Positions 10,273 through 22,322 of a stretch of 64,000 nucleotides of DNA are shown here, piece after piece. The position numbers and the translations under genes were made by a program. Positions within the stretch are counted from its first letter, which is position 1. Every line of letters begins with the position of its first letter. The stretch is from Mortierella sp. BCC40632 (taxonomy: Eukaryota; Mortierellomycota; Mortierellomycetes; Mortierellales; Mortierellaceae): contig WAEK01000014.1 of NCBI GenBank assembly GCA_011634665.1, positions 974,501-1,038,500 of the forward strand, given 5' to 3'. Below the pieces are notes generated by a model. That model ran no database searches. It was given only the letters and a program-made list of their open reading frames with translations, and was not told the origin of the DNA.

Positions 10273-13200
10273 CAGTAGCACAAACTAGTATCTCATTCCT
10301 ACTTAATTTCCTTTAGGGAGATTTGATCGGAGATTTGACCGCCCATTCTCCTCCAAGGGTCCCACTTGGCACATCACCCATGTCACGAGGTTGCTCGGGG
10401 GATTCGCTACAAAGCACTAACAGCCTGCGAAGTCCAGGACCACTAAGGAATGGAAGTATTTTTGGAGCAGCAGGATCAGTGACAGCGACGAGATTCAGGT
10501 CAAAGGCGGCTGAATCTCCTCTATTCAAGGAAGAGGAAGAGGAAGAAGACGAAGAGTCTAGGGAAACAGAGGAACTCTTAGCAGCAGATGTCGACATACC
10601 TCCGTCAAGCCAGGGTCGTTTTGTCAGCTCCCTCAAGTCTGGCTCGTTACCCAAAGGCCAGTTGGGAGGAGCGGGCGTCCCGCCACAGACCCTTAGTGGG
10701 AGCTACCCGAGCAATACGAAATCGTTTTATTCCACCTCAGGAGTACTGGGTTCGACTGGCGAGCAATTGGAACATGACTTCTCAAAGCTGAAGGCTCGAT
10801 CATCAAAATCACGATCACGACGTGGGAGCAAGGCATCTTCAACGCATGGACCTAGTCTACCTTCGACGCACGAGTCAAACAAATCTCCCATCGACAAGCC
10901 CGATGCTCCTAGGAACCAAGAACTGGAGCTGAAGCCAGTTCTCTTTCCCAAAAGAACCCATGAGCTATCGCGAGCAGAGTCACTCTATCAAAGGCCAGAC
11001 TTTTATTCTACGGATGATGATGGCAGTGATATCGATGAAGACCTCAGATCGGGACCTGGCTCAGAAAACCGACCCCCGCCTTTATCACATCGCCGAGACT
11101 CACGACAAGATGACACGCCTTCAATATTAGAGTCTGTCGATACACATGCAGAGCCTTTAGTCCAAACTCGAGAGGATCTAATTGAACGATTAATGGCCAT
11201 CATATGTGGTCAGGCCGACTCAGGAGCTCATCGGTTCAGAATCCTCACCATTCAGGTAGCAGCCGAATTGTTGCTTGAGCTCGTCTACGCCAAAAAGGGG
11301 TCCACAGGAAGAGGAGCCTTGAATTTGAGCTCCAAAGGCTCTAGTGTCAATTCTAGCCCTGCAAATAACCCTCCACAGGAACCGGACATTTCCCAGATTG
11401 GAGAAGCACGACTGCATAGGCTGGCCCTTGCAGAGGCTGTTTTCAGAGGAAGAGTCCGCAACGGTATCCAAGAGCTAGAGAGAAGAAAGCGAAGTGCAAC
11501 CATCTCAGAAGAGGATCGGAAACGAGCGCCTTTTGGAATTTTAATAGGAAAAGTCCAAAGAACAATTACCGAATCCAGCTGTAAGAGGCGAAGCTACAAC
11601 ATAGGCAAATAATACCGCGGGGGCAATGACCGTGTTTAATAACCGAAATAGGCTAACGAGACCTTTGCTACTCTCTTGGTATCAATGTTAGTGAGCCTTG
11701 ACAAACAAATTGCCAACATGATTTCTGAGTCTTCCATCGTCTATGCACCAGGTCTTGAAAGTGAACTCGATCTTGAGCCAGACCCGGATCTTGTCGCTTT
11801 GTTTGATCTGGACCCTGGATTTATCGGTGTAGTGACCAACTCTGGAGGCACACGAGATGCAATCCCAGATACTCCATCGGTGTACAGATCATGGAACCTG
11901 AACAAGAATGATCCTCGGTCACAACACTCATCGCAGCCTCACCATGACTCTCGGTTGGATCGAGCCAAGGATGATCTCCGACTTGAAGCCATGATTCTTC
12001 GATATATGAAGTGGCTCCACATTCTGATCCAGTGTCGACGATTACTCCACCACAAAACAGGATCGTCTTCAGGCGATAGTATTCAAGCAGCAAAGACGAC
12101 TACCATTGCCCCCTCAGTGACTCTTGCTAAACTATCCAGTGCCACCGCCAAATCGATACCCACGACAGAATCACCGTTGACCTCTGTTACAGAAGATGCT
12201 ATTGTAGCGCCAGCTCCTATTCAGCTTCAGCGCCGACCTAGTGACCTTGTAGGAAGTATGAAGTCGCTCTCTAGCTCTCCTGGAGGGTCTGTAACATCTA
12301 CAAATCTGACAGCCCAGAAAGCATCTGCTACCACAGCAATCACTGGATCGGAATCTGTTACTTTAACTCAGGATACACCGATTTCACCTTTGACAACGAT
12401 TGATGACCCGTCCTCTGAAAGTCTATCTTCTGGGCTGACGGCCTCCGGAGGAGTTCCAACTCGATTAACATCACCAGCTCCTAGGCTATCTGTGTACGAT
12501 CCTGTAGTTCAACTGAGTGCCGGCGCAGGAGCTGTTACGGCTGTTTCAGCGACGGGTGTCGGGAGCGTATCTGGTGGAGGAAACCGCAAACTCTCTGCCA
12601 CAGCTGCTCTAGAAGCTGCTGTCAGCTCGATCGAGAGTCAGCAGCACCAACAACAGCAGAATCATGGCCACTTGAACATGTTCAACCCTGTTCATGCAAG
12701 TACTCTTTTAGCTACCCATTTGGTGGATCCCTTGAGCGCCAGTGTCCAGGGGGCGATCAAAAAAGGCGGAGCAACAATCATGAAGACCATGATTGACCCA
12801 CTAGCAGCGACTAATATGTTGTTTCGATCAACTTCACCCGCTGTAGTCAGTGGAGGAGCTCAGGAGAATCAGGGTAGCCCGACTACAAGAGGGTTCTATC
12901 GACCTCCTTCAAACAAAGTGGCCCAGTCGAACGACTCTTCCTCGATGAGTTTTTCAACAGGAACAGGGCAAAAGAGTGGGACCTTTTACAATGAATCAGA
13001 GAGTATATCCAGTGGTGTTGCCTCTGCATCGATGCAACGATCAGCCTCGTTGACCAGTAAAGGGTCATCTCACTCGGATATGACAGCCTCCGCTCTGACA
13101 TCTGCTTCTGGAGACAAAGGGCTAGCACACGAGACTCAGAAAACAGGAACCAGGACGAGTGAGGATCATAGTACACTCACGGATTCTGCTGGCTCTTCAT

Positions 13201-13403
13201 TACCCTCTGGTGGTCGACTCGTGGGAGAAGATTGGATGAGTTCAAAGGGAAGAGTAGATGAGAAGGAAGAGCGTGTAAGGAGTATCCTGGATCCGAACCA
13301 CCCTCTGCGACTTGCACGCGACCCACAGGTGTGTGGTATCCTAGAGTCACTTGGACTGTTGGATAAAGTGAGCCTGAGCGAAGACTATCCCGAGCTTGAA
13401 TAA
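7793..13403 (+). CDS. CLEC16A: CLEC16A/Ema/GOP-1-like protein (FPL domain), autophagy/endosomal trafficking
   Basis: Ten-exon model, about 1482 aa: 7793-7848, 8134-8241, 8393-8526, 8632-8800, 8902-9105, 9200-9401, 9501-10017, 10116-10186, 10317-11552, 11652-13403. CLEC16A-family proteins act in endolysosomal traffic and mitophagy. The FPL domain spans exons 2-6: LLIWGDQHD, LQTLNIMFEN, YFLLSNNYVNEII, AYYIYLLRTLSFKL, FFYNE, ESMIRIAVRVITLNVYSV, YFSNLVSFIGDY and LAEHLDCFFYVNDI. Exon 7 adds LLLHAFQVLKHAPLVSAMA, matching the family's next conserved block. The long C-terminal half is Ser/Thr-rich and probably disordered. The first nine junctions are phase-consistent except the start of exon 10: the good GTAAGA donor at 11581 breaks frame, while a weak GTCCAA donor at 11553 keeps it. 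Much longer than the human protein (about 1050 aa), owing to the low-complexity tail. Confidence 0.85.
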
Positions 13404-13449
13404 AAAGAGAAAAGAAACGATCGAGACACTAGGAGGGGGAAAGAGTCTA

Positions 13450-13487
<38 letters not shown>

Positions 13488-13919
13488 TTGACCCTTGAAA
13501 GATCAGAGAGGATATGAGGGGAAGGTTAAAAATATTTGAAGTGAATCTCAACTCAATAAAATATTCCTATTGACCCCCTCCGCCGAGCATTGCACGTCTC
13601 AGACTTCATATTAGGGGAAAGACAAGTGGCCCTTCTATAAGGAGTGCGGACCAAATCGAGATACTAGTCAACTATAATTTTTAAAACACGGCTCTTTTCC
13701 TTCCTGGAGGCATTTTCTGACAGCACCGCTGATCCTCTTTGTTCCTCTCGATCTCCCCCGCTCCCATCTGACCCATTGAAGATAGTTTCCAGTTCTGCGT
13801 CCTATCCGAGTCAGCAACTAAAGAATAAGTCTCCTCAATCGAAGGCTGTAAACTTGACCGTGTTATGGCACATGAGTTCTTAGGATTTAATGGTTCAGAG
13901 TTTGATGGGAATAAGGCTA
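13404..13919. other. Convergent 3' intergenic region
   Basis: Contains a poly(T) tract at 13452-13484 and an AATAAA-type signal near 13555, suitable for the CLEC16A-like transcript. No gene seen. Confidence 0.6.
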
Positions 13920-15514
13920 TTACTCCTGTGTCTTCGCTTCTCCTTCTTCAGTCGAGGTAGCAGCGGCAGCAGCAGCAGCGATCTCAGCCTCGCGGCCCTC
14001 GATCGTCTCTCCTTTAGTTGTGTCGATGATATCGCCCTCAATGCTCAAAAATCCAACCTGGTTGCAGACACGGACGACTTCCTCAGCCAGTTGAACACTC
14101 ATTCCTTCTAAAGATTTGTTGACGTTATCAAGAGAACCCGAGATAATAGCTTCTTGGAAATCCTCTGGGAGGGCAGCAAAGATCTCATGCACCTTTGGAT
14201 CAGCATCCTCTGGAGGACCCGTGATGTGGATATGCGTTCCAGGGTCAGCAGCCTGGAGCTGAATGGTCTCCTGGCCGGGCGAAGCATTAGCAGCTCTCTC
14301 TTCGGCAAGAACTTTGCAGCGCTCCTTAATCCTGTTGTATGTGTCCTTCCAATCATTCTGGAAGATCTTGAGAGCACCGTGGCTAGGATCGCGGATTCTA
14401 ATGAGATGATGTCGTGGAGAATAGGAATAGGTCCCATTAGAATTAAAACTGACACCTGAGGGAGGGGGGGAGTCGCAGTACTGCCAAGGAAATATCAATA
14501 TCTGAAACAGGATAGTCAGCAACTCTCTTACCTGTGGAAGAAGAGGCCAACTCCGTCCTTGCCGAGCTGAGCGCAGTATTGGAGAATGAGAGCTTGGTGT
14601 ACGCAGTTGTTGGCATATGCTTCATCGCCGCTCATCTGAGCTTTGAATGCTTGTGCCATGATTTCGTCAGAGTACTTTTGGGTACCGAGGTAAGGATGTT
14701 TGGAGATGTAGTTGAGTGAGGCATCGAATCCTTTAATTCGAGAGAATCCAAGGGCCACCTCAGTCACCTCGACCTCGTCATCCGAGTCATCCGAGTCTTC
14801 TGCAGGGGCAACTGGTGCCTTGGATGATGATCCTGCTTTGCTGGCGGGGATTCCGCCCTATTGATTGAGGAAGAGTGGGTGATGACATCAACACCATGAG
14901 TATTAGTCGACCCAGCCATTACTTTACGGATAATGCAACCATCTTTAATACTCAGTTGTTCTCGACTTACGGCACTTCCAGGGTTCAAGGTTTCGATCAC
15001 TGTTGACTTTTCTGTCTTCTTTGACTTGGGAGTCTCCTTTGGAGGCTGGTTCGACTTTGTAACAGCCTAGGATCAGAGCAAGGTGAAAATCAAGTCAAAA
15101 ATGTCAATCAGGCAAGACTCTTGATAGCTTTGATCTGCCATGAACTAAGTCTCTTCGCCCACAAAGGGTTAAAGGAAATAACAGCAATACAATCCATTGA
15201 AAGATATGGAGGGATAATTCATACTGTCTTGTCAAATCCAATAACCAACTTGTCCGAGGTAAGCTTCTTGCTCTCGATCTCCTCCAACTTTCGGAGCTGC
15301 TGAACAGTGTCATTGTATTTCTTCTGAAGTTCAGTTTCCTGACTCTTTTCTATCCTCTCGAGCTGCTTCTTGAGGGCCTCTGCTTCGTACTGGAGCTGTG
15401 AGATTTGATTACGGCGTTGTTCGCGTTCACGGTGAATTTGCTCTTGTTTCCACCGGATCATGGATTTCTTATCGACCTATTATTATTATTATTTTATAAC
15501 AAACAAACAGAACG

Positions 15515-15546
<32 letters not shown>

Positions 15547-15716
15547 GAAGAGTCAGTCCCGAGTCAGAGCCAGTGATTCTCTAGCTACCAGAGACTACTA
15601 AGGCTGATACCAATGTGTGAATGTAGGGATGTGGTATTTACATTTGGATGGCATTCGATGTCAGAGTCATCGGAAAGCTCGAGGCTATCCCACTTGGAGT
15701 AGTTGATGGTGGACAT
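13920..15716 (-). CDS. CDC37: Hsp90 co-chaperone Cdc37
   Basis: Complete five-exon gene, 425 aa: complement of 13920-14448, 14532-14857, 14971-15066, 15225-15476, 15642-15716; all phases close. Cdc37 loads protein kinases onto Hsp90. The N-terminus MSTINYSKWDSLELSDDSD is the family's conserved kinase-client segment, including the SDDSD casein-kinase-2 site. It is followed by a basic coiled coil (WKQEQIHREREQRRNQI...). The middle, Hsp90-binding domain carries ALGFSRIKGFDASLNYISKH and KDGVGLFFH. The C-terminal domain ends in an Ala- and Glu-rich tail. The exon 4-5 junction uses the second of two nearby AG acceptors (GTGTCAG) to stay in frame. Shares its upstream region with the divergent Ser-rich gene. 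Confidence 0.93.
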
Positions 15717-16702
15717 TGAGTTCCTTTAAGACGCGATGGGTGATGTCGATGCTGAAAGGAAGCTAATCCTGCTGTTTGTGGGGACAGAGGTAATGGGAAG
15801 AGAGAGGGCGAAGAGAGAATGAGAGAAAGATCTCGAAACAACCACAAGGCGAAGGAGGAGACAGTGGAGGTGGAATTGGGAGTACGAAAATGTGCAATAA
15901 GAGAGTAAGAGAGGCACTTCGTATCTGTAATTGAAAACTGGCTCGAGCCAATCATAGTCGGCCAAAATCATAGTTCAAGGAGATCCAGTCAGGGCCAGAG
16001 GGACACCGAGGAAAAAAAAAAAAAAAAAAAAAAAAAAAGACCCACCATGTTCGTCTCGAGCTGCATGCATCCTTGCCTGACCGTGGAAGTGGAGAAGGAC
16101 GGACAACCAAGAGATAGGGAGACATACGGGTGCAGAGAAGGGGGCGTGCTGCTGTCTGACGTGCTGACAGACATCTCCATGCTGCTCTACAACTGAAGGG
16201 ACCAGGCTGCAGCCCGCCATTCGGTCCTCTCATGAGCACTTGATCTCCTCTACGGCTTTATCTAGTGCATTCATGCTCTTCAGTCTGCCGCGTACTATTG
16301 CCCAAGGTTCTCTACGAGATCATCTGTGAGACCGCCTGCGAGACTGTCAGCCAGATCGTATCCAGATAGGTAGGGTCTGACCATGATAAAAATACATGGC
16401 GTCAATGACATGAAGGTACTGGATATAAAGAGCAGTAAAGGAGGGCCCATTGGGGGCCTTGGGCTTCATTGGACCATATTTTCAATCTCGCGTGCGATAT
16501 TTTTACAGGTACATTTTAGCCCTCAGCCTTTCACGGATACGCGGATCGCATGCGGACAAAGCATACCGAAGGACCAGTGGAGGGCTCTCTCTCTTTTTCT
16601 CTCTCTCGTCTTACTGATAATTGTCGTCTATATTTGCGAGAGACATTCCCTCCCCCTTGCCACCCAACGGTCGGTCGGGGAGCAGAGCGGGTCAGGGACA
16701 CA

Positions 16703-16998
<296 letters not shown>

Positions 16999-17357
16999 GT
17001 CATCCAAATCTTCATCTCCTTTCTCATCTCATCTCTCCGCCCCGACTCTGTCCTCTTCTCCTTCCTGTTCACGCACACATTCCTGCTATCCATTGCTTAC
17101 TCGCCCCTTCTCCCTTTCTCCATTTGAAACACACTCTCGCCCCTGTTTCCCCATCAGTTGCGATCATCAGATCGTTGATCCAACCGGATCAACTCCATCC
17201 CCAATCAGGCGATTCCTCCACGAGTGACCCTGTCCGTGCGAATCGTCCCTGTAGCGAGAAAGAGGAATGAGATCACGCCGGCCACTGCGATCCATACCCC
17301 CCTTCCTGACCACGCTGACCCCCTCTGTGTTTATCGTCCCTTTCTTTTCTCTCTTTC

Positions 17358-17360
<3 letters not shown>

Positions 17361-17413
<53 letters not shown>
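17361..17413. repeat. (CT)n microsatellite
   Basis: Nearly uninterrupted CT dinucleotides, about 100 bases upstream of a TATA box for the Ser-rich gene. Confidence 0.95.
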
Positions 17414-17421
<8 letters not shown>

Positions 17422-17475
17422 TCTCTTCCTCCCCCTGTCCTCTCTGTCCCCGCAGCACACCAGACCAACTCACAC

Positions 17476-17484
17476 TATATAAAG
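17476..17484 (+). promoter_or_regulatory. TATA box (TATATAAAG) of the Ser-rich gene
   Basis: TATATAAAG lies about 170 bases upstream of the ATG at 17652. A pyrimidine-rich leader follows, as expected for a 5' UTR. Confidence 0.5.
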
Positions 17485-17651
17485 GTCGTGGTACCTCTCG
17501 CTCGTGCAACCAAAACGTCAAAGCGTACCCTGACTAGCACCAACTCCATCCATCCGCCCATCTGGATCTCGTCTCCATTTCCCATTCTCCGCCATTCCTC
17601 CACCACCACCACCACTTCCTCCTCCCCCCTACCTCCTAACTGCAAGGACAA

Positions 17652-19292
17652 ATGCCTCAGTTGCTCGAATCCACGCGCAACTATTTGATGGCCTCCACCC
17701 GTCTGGGCCGTCGAATGAGCCAGTATGGCGAGGACGCCAGCGCTAGCGACACCAGTCTCAATAGTCACCATGGGAGCATCGGCGCCCACCCACGTAAGAG
17801 CAACGAGAGCACCCACAGCGCCCGCAGCATCAAGCTCCACCGGCGTCGCTCTTCCAATGCTACCTCTGCCAGCGCCACCCCTTCGACCACATCGATGCAG
17901 CGACGACTCTCAGGGCTATTCTCATTTGATGGGCGGAAACATCGTGCCTCAGTCTCGGAAGACCGCACCGTCATTTCGGACGGGTATGTCGATCCCAAAG
18001 TCCAGATCGAGGCTCTGAACCCGATCGAGAGCAACCCCGATACCCCACGGAGTGACCGCTCCCTGCGACGGAACAACAGCAGAGGAAGCAACAGCAGCAG
18101 TCATAGCCATAGTACTCAGCACCTGCCTCTTGGAGCAACTGACGACTATGCCGTGATCCCCAAGAGTCGTCATTCTTCTTCCTCTCAGCACCAGCAACAC
18201 CATCGTCACTCACACCTTCCACAACACCACTACCATCCCAATCAATACCACCGGTCATCCACACGCCCACTGTCCACGGTCAGCAGTTCGGCCGCCTCCT
18301 GCTACTCGACGTGTCCAGGCGATTATGCAAATCTCAAGCAGTATCAGACACATGTGTGGAGACGTAATCTCTTGGAAGACAGCATCATGCACTCTCTCCG
18401 GTTAGGATATGCAGACCGCACGCGAGCTTCTGCGCCCTCCTCGCCTTTGGCTAACCCTGTCGTCGGTGCTTCCACTGCTGCTAGTAAGACAGGGGAAATG
18501 GCGGGAGATACCACTACCAGTCCGCGCCAACGTGCTCGCAGGTCCATCCTTGGTTCATCTTTCATGTCTTCCTCCAAAGCACGAAAAGTACGTGAACAGG
18601 CCATGTACGCAGCAGCGATGGGCGCTGAGGAGGAGCGAGGCCGTCGTCAGACCATGGATGTACTGACTCCAAACCTAAGGAGTACTGCCTCATCTCCCGA
18701 ACGCGAAAATATTGTCGACAGAGCAATGAGCCGTATACCCGACATGTCGTCCATGCCTACCTCCAATCGACAATCGCTTCAGCCACCATCGCAGCCACAG
18801 ACAAGACTAGCAGCAAAGAACAGCCCATACCAAATGCCGTCAGCCAATGACTCTGTGTCGAACATTACGCATTCGTTCCTGAGTCTGACACTCGAGCTGC
18901 CAGAGCATCATGCCTCGAATGTATTGGCAGCCTCTGCGGCTCCGGACTTGTTTATGGTCATGGAAGAGACATTTGTCTCAAGTGAGCAGGATGATCACAA
19001 GAGTGTTGGCCACCGGAGAAAGAGCATACGGGACTCACGGATTCTATCGACAGGAGGTGGCATTGGATCCCCTCGTGTCCTTGGTGGAGCCATGCCTGTT
19101 GAAATGGGCAAGGGCAGTGTCATGCCTGTGGCGGAGGCTGAAGAAGAGGATGAGGATGACCTGGACTCGGCAGAGACTCCTGCTACTAAGGAGTGGATTG
19201 ACTCTGTGTTTTCGTCGCTCGACAAGATTCAACCAGGCGGTGGACAGACCGAGAAGAGTGGTACCCCTTTGATTGTAGCACCAGTCGTATAG
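17652..19292 (+). CDS. Ser/Arg-rich hypothetical protein, probably disordered
   Basis: Single-exon ORF of 546 aa with a strong codon pattern and no intron, starting ATG at 17652 (MPQLLESTRNYLMASTRLG). No domain recognised. Visible traits: many RRxS basophilic phosphosite-like motifs (HRRRSS, MQRRLS, ARRSIL), Ser/His/Gln runs at about residues 150-215, a short helical basic stretch SSKARKVREQAMYAAAMGAEE near residue 305, and an acidic segment AEEEDEDD followed by the possible C-terminal helix KEWIDSVFSSLDKI. This composition fits a cytosolic signalling or scaffold protein under kinase control; that is inference only. It has a TATA box and CT-rich leader upstream, and its promoter region faces CDC37. 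Confidence 0.75.
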   Translation: MPQLLESTRNYLMASTRLGRRMSQYGEDASASDTSLNSHHGSIGAHPRKSNESTHSARSIKLHRRRSSNATSASATPSTTSMQRRLSGLFSFDGRKHRASVSEDRTVISDGYVDPKVQIEALNPIESNPDTPRSDRSLRRNNSRGSNSSSHSHSTQHLPLGATDDYAVIPKSRHSSSSQHQQHHRHSHLPQHHYHPNQYHRSSTRPLSTVSSSAASCYSTCPGDYANLKQYQTHVWRRNLLEDSIMHSLRLGYADRTRASAPSSPLANPVVGASTAASKTGEMAGDTTTSPRQRARRSILGSSFMSSSKARKVREQAMYAAAMGAEEERGRRQTMDVLTPNLRSTASSPERENIVDRAMSRIPDMSSMPTSNRQSLQPPSQPQTRLAAKNSPYQMPSANDSVSNITHSFLSLTLELPEHHASNVLAASAAPDLFMVMEETFVSSEQDDHKSVGHRRKSIRDSRILSTGGGIGSPRVLGGAMPVEMGKGSVMPVAEAEEEDEDDLDSAETPATKEWIDSVFSSLDKIQPGGGQTEKSGTPLIVAPVV

Positions 19293-19934
19293 TGCCTTTA
19301 GATATACTGGATTCTTGTCTGGCTGAGGGAATGTGAATGCGGAGGAAATGAGAAGATGTGAATGAAGAGAGAAAGAAACACTTACTGCCCTAGCCACCCA
19401 CACAGAATTAAAGGCGTTTTACAACCAAAGCATTCGCCCATGTCCTGGGCGTGCGCACACTCCAACAAGAGAACTACTTGTGCGACCGCTTTTGTAAATG
19501 GAGTTACACAAATGCACACTCCTTGTTGAGACGAGAGATACATGGACATGGTCCGTGTCTTGGAAAATAAAAAAGTGGAGAAGCAAGGGAAAAGGCCAGC
19601 CTCCTGGTTTGGGCCAGGAAAGCAGACAAGTAACGTTGACGCGTGGAATGGAGAAAGGGGGCCGACGGCTTGCACAGCCTGTCGCACGTCGACGGACACG
19701 GTCCTCTGGTTATGCCTTTTTCAGATCCCTGTCCATCTCGCGATTCTGATTCTACTTTCTACTCTATTCATTTTGTGTTTGTGTGGGTGTTTGTGTGTGC
19801 TTTTGTGTGTATGTTGTGTGCGCACTTTCCCTCCCTGCTTTCACACCCCACCTACTTTGCGCTTTTGCCTCGATAATGCAACAACGGGCGAGGGATGTGA
19901 GGCTTACGAACTGCTGCTTTATTCCGCTTTTCCG

Positions 19935-19965
<31 letters not shown>

Positions 19966-20079
19966 CACTTTTGTCCTGCATGGTTCGCTTGAAATGAGGG
20001 CATTATATAAGCTAGACGGACAGCCTGTACCACTGACCTATGTGCTATCAACACGCCGCGCATTACTTGTGTTTTCTAC

Positions 20080-20121
20080 CTCCTCCTCCTCCTCCTCCTC
20101 CTCCTCCTCCTCCTCCTCCTT
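20080..20121. repeat. (TCC)n microsatellite
   Basis: Nearly perfect TCC/CTC trinucleotide array, about 40 bases. Confidence 0.95.
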
Positions 20122-22239
20122 CTCTCCCCCCACCACTCTGCCCACCCCTTCGAGTGTTTTAGCTTCCGAGTCCTTGGTCTATGATCGATGGACATACTTT
20201 TGTTGCTGCTGCTGCTACGCGGGCGTAAGGCGGGACAGGAGCCAAAGGGAGAGAAAGAAAAAAAAATATACGGCCCGAACGCAAAAAGTCTGATTGATGA
20301 GGCATGCACGTGCAGACTCGACACTTCTATTGCCCTCTCTCCCCCCTTCTCCTCTCATCCCACCAATTGGCCCCTTCGATCCCTCCACATCCTCCACAAA
20401 CATCCTCTCATGCCCCAATTGTATGCTGACTGGAGTGGTTGGTTCCCCGAGCTCTAGACTCCTCTCCGCGCTCGATCAACGACATGGTCCATTGGAGTCA
20501 ACTGCTCAATATCAAAAGGATGGAAAGCGAGCCGACGCCCATGAGTGCCCTGCACTGTGCTGTGGGAAGCATGTTCTTGAGGTTATAATTAGACACGAGC
20601 GATATACATCCCCCTGGGAGAGATGAGGGGGGGGTAGCAAGGGCGTCCAGCAAGGTAACACAACATGTTTATTAAGGGAGCAACTGCAGTGCTCCATGGG
20701 CAACCAAAAGAAAGAGATAGCTAGAGAGAGATTGGCGAGTAGGGCCCGCGCTCCTACTACATCTCTCGATAACCTCACTCCGGAAACACACATTTTCTCG
20801 CTCTCTCGTTCGTCTCGTTTGAATTTTTAGTGGTCTGCGGGAATGTGAAGCGAAGAGTACGTGTTGCAATGAGAAGTTATTGGCCACGGACGACAACTCT
20901 TCGCGTTTTTCGCTCTTTAGTGGCCCAATGGTTATCAGAACACATACACTACACTATGCTTCTATATGTCATGCCTCTCCTTTTTTTGTTTTCCCACTTT
21001 TTTTTTCTCCTTACACTTTTTCAGACAAAAAGATGATTGCAGGAATTGATACTAGATGTCGGTGTACAAAGACTCGTCTGTCCTCGTCGAGGATGGTAAT
21101 ACCTCGAACTCTCTGCTTTGTGTGGCTCTGTTCGCTCGAACGCAAGGAGAGAGAAGAGAGGGGGGGGGGTTTATATAAATTTATATTGCAGAATGAATTC
21201 GAGACGATTTACTTTTTTTTTTTTCTTTTTTTTATTTGCACACAAATGCTCACAGAACGTAACGAGAACAACAAGTGTCAATGAAAAAGAAGAAAATGAA
21301 AGGTTCTATTCAAACCTGACTGATGCTCCATATTACTTTCCTGATGCACTCTTCGGCGAGAAAAAAAAAAAAACGACGGAGGAACAGGAGTCATCAGAGA
21401 GGAAGATGAGCAGGGCGAAAAAAAAAAAAAAAAAAAAAAAAAAAAGGACAAAGAAAAAACATTAACTATTGGCAGTAATGACACAGGATGGTCAAAAGTA
21501 CTCAATATAAAAGAAAGATCCTGAAAGATGCGTCAAGGATATTGAGAGTCTCTATACCCTCAAGTTCTTCAGAATCAAAATATAGACAGGCGAGGTTGGA
21601 AGGACAAAGCAATCCTCAACAAAGGACACGAGACTGCATGTTTTCTATGAATTGCAGTGCAAATGATGGTGGGTCACGGGCACTGCAGATGGTGCTGGAG
21701 CTAATGCCTATCATCAATGCCTAATCCCCTGTCCTATCTCTTCCCGCCCCTGGACACCCCCTTCTGCTTTTCCGCGGGAGGAAAGGGGAGGAAGGGCGAA
21801 TGCCCAACGACTACGGCACAAGAGGAAAAAGTACAGACCAAATAGGTGGTGAGTCTATTGAACCTGCATGTGGTTTGGTTTAGCCTTGGTCTTGGATTTG
21901 GGGACGGATGATAAAGAGAGGGAAGGAAAGCGTCAAAGCGACAGGAATCCCAAAGGTTGGACAACAGAGCTGACCCGACCCCACATAGCATTGAGACACA
22001 TCGAACATTTTACTCCGAGCAAAAAGCAAGCAAGTCGCACAACAGGGCTTGGGTTGTACGAGGGCCACTCTTGAGAAAGGCAATCATTGAGCAAGGGGTT
22101 TGTAATGAAAAGAGTCAGTATTTGCCCAGATAAAGATAGGCCGACCAGCGGAGCAAAAGACTTTTTCAGAGTCAGTGTAGAGCGAAGGCCATGCCAGGCT
22201 GCGCGCCCGAAAAAAAAGAAGGAAGAAAGTGAGAATGAA

Positions 22240-22240
<1 letters not shown>

Positions 22241-22317
<77 letters not shown>
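22241..22317. repeat. (GA)n microsatellite
   Basis: Nearly pure GA dinucleotides, about 75 bases. Confidence 0.96.

Positions 22318-22322
<5 letters not shown>

Noticed and set aside
13890..14111. Plus-strand ORF over the CDC37 3' end
   Set aside because: Antisense to the Ala/Glu-rich CDC37 tail; poly-Ser artefact.
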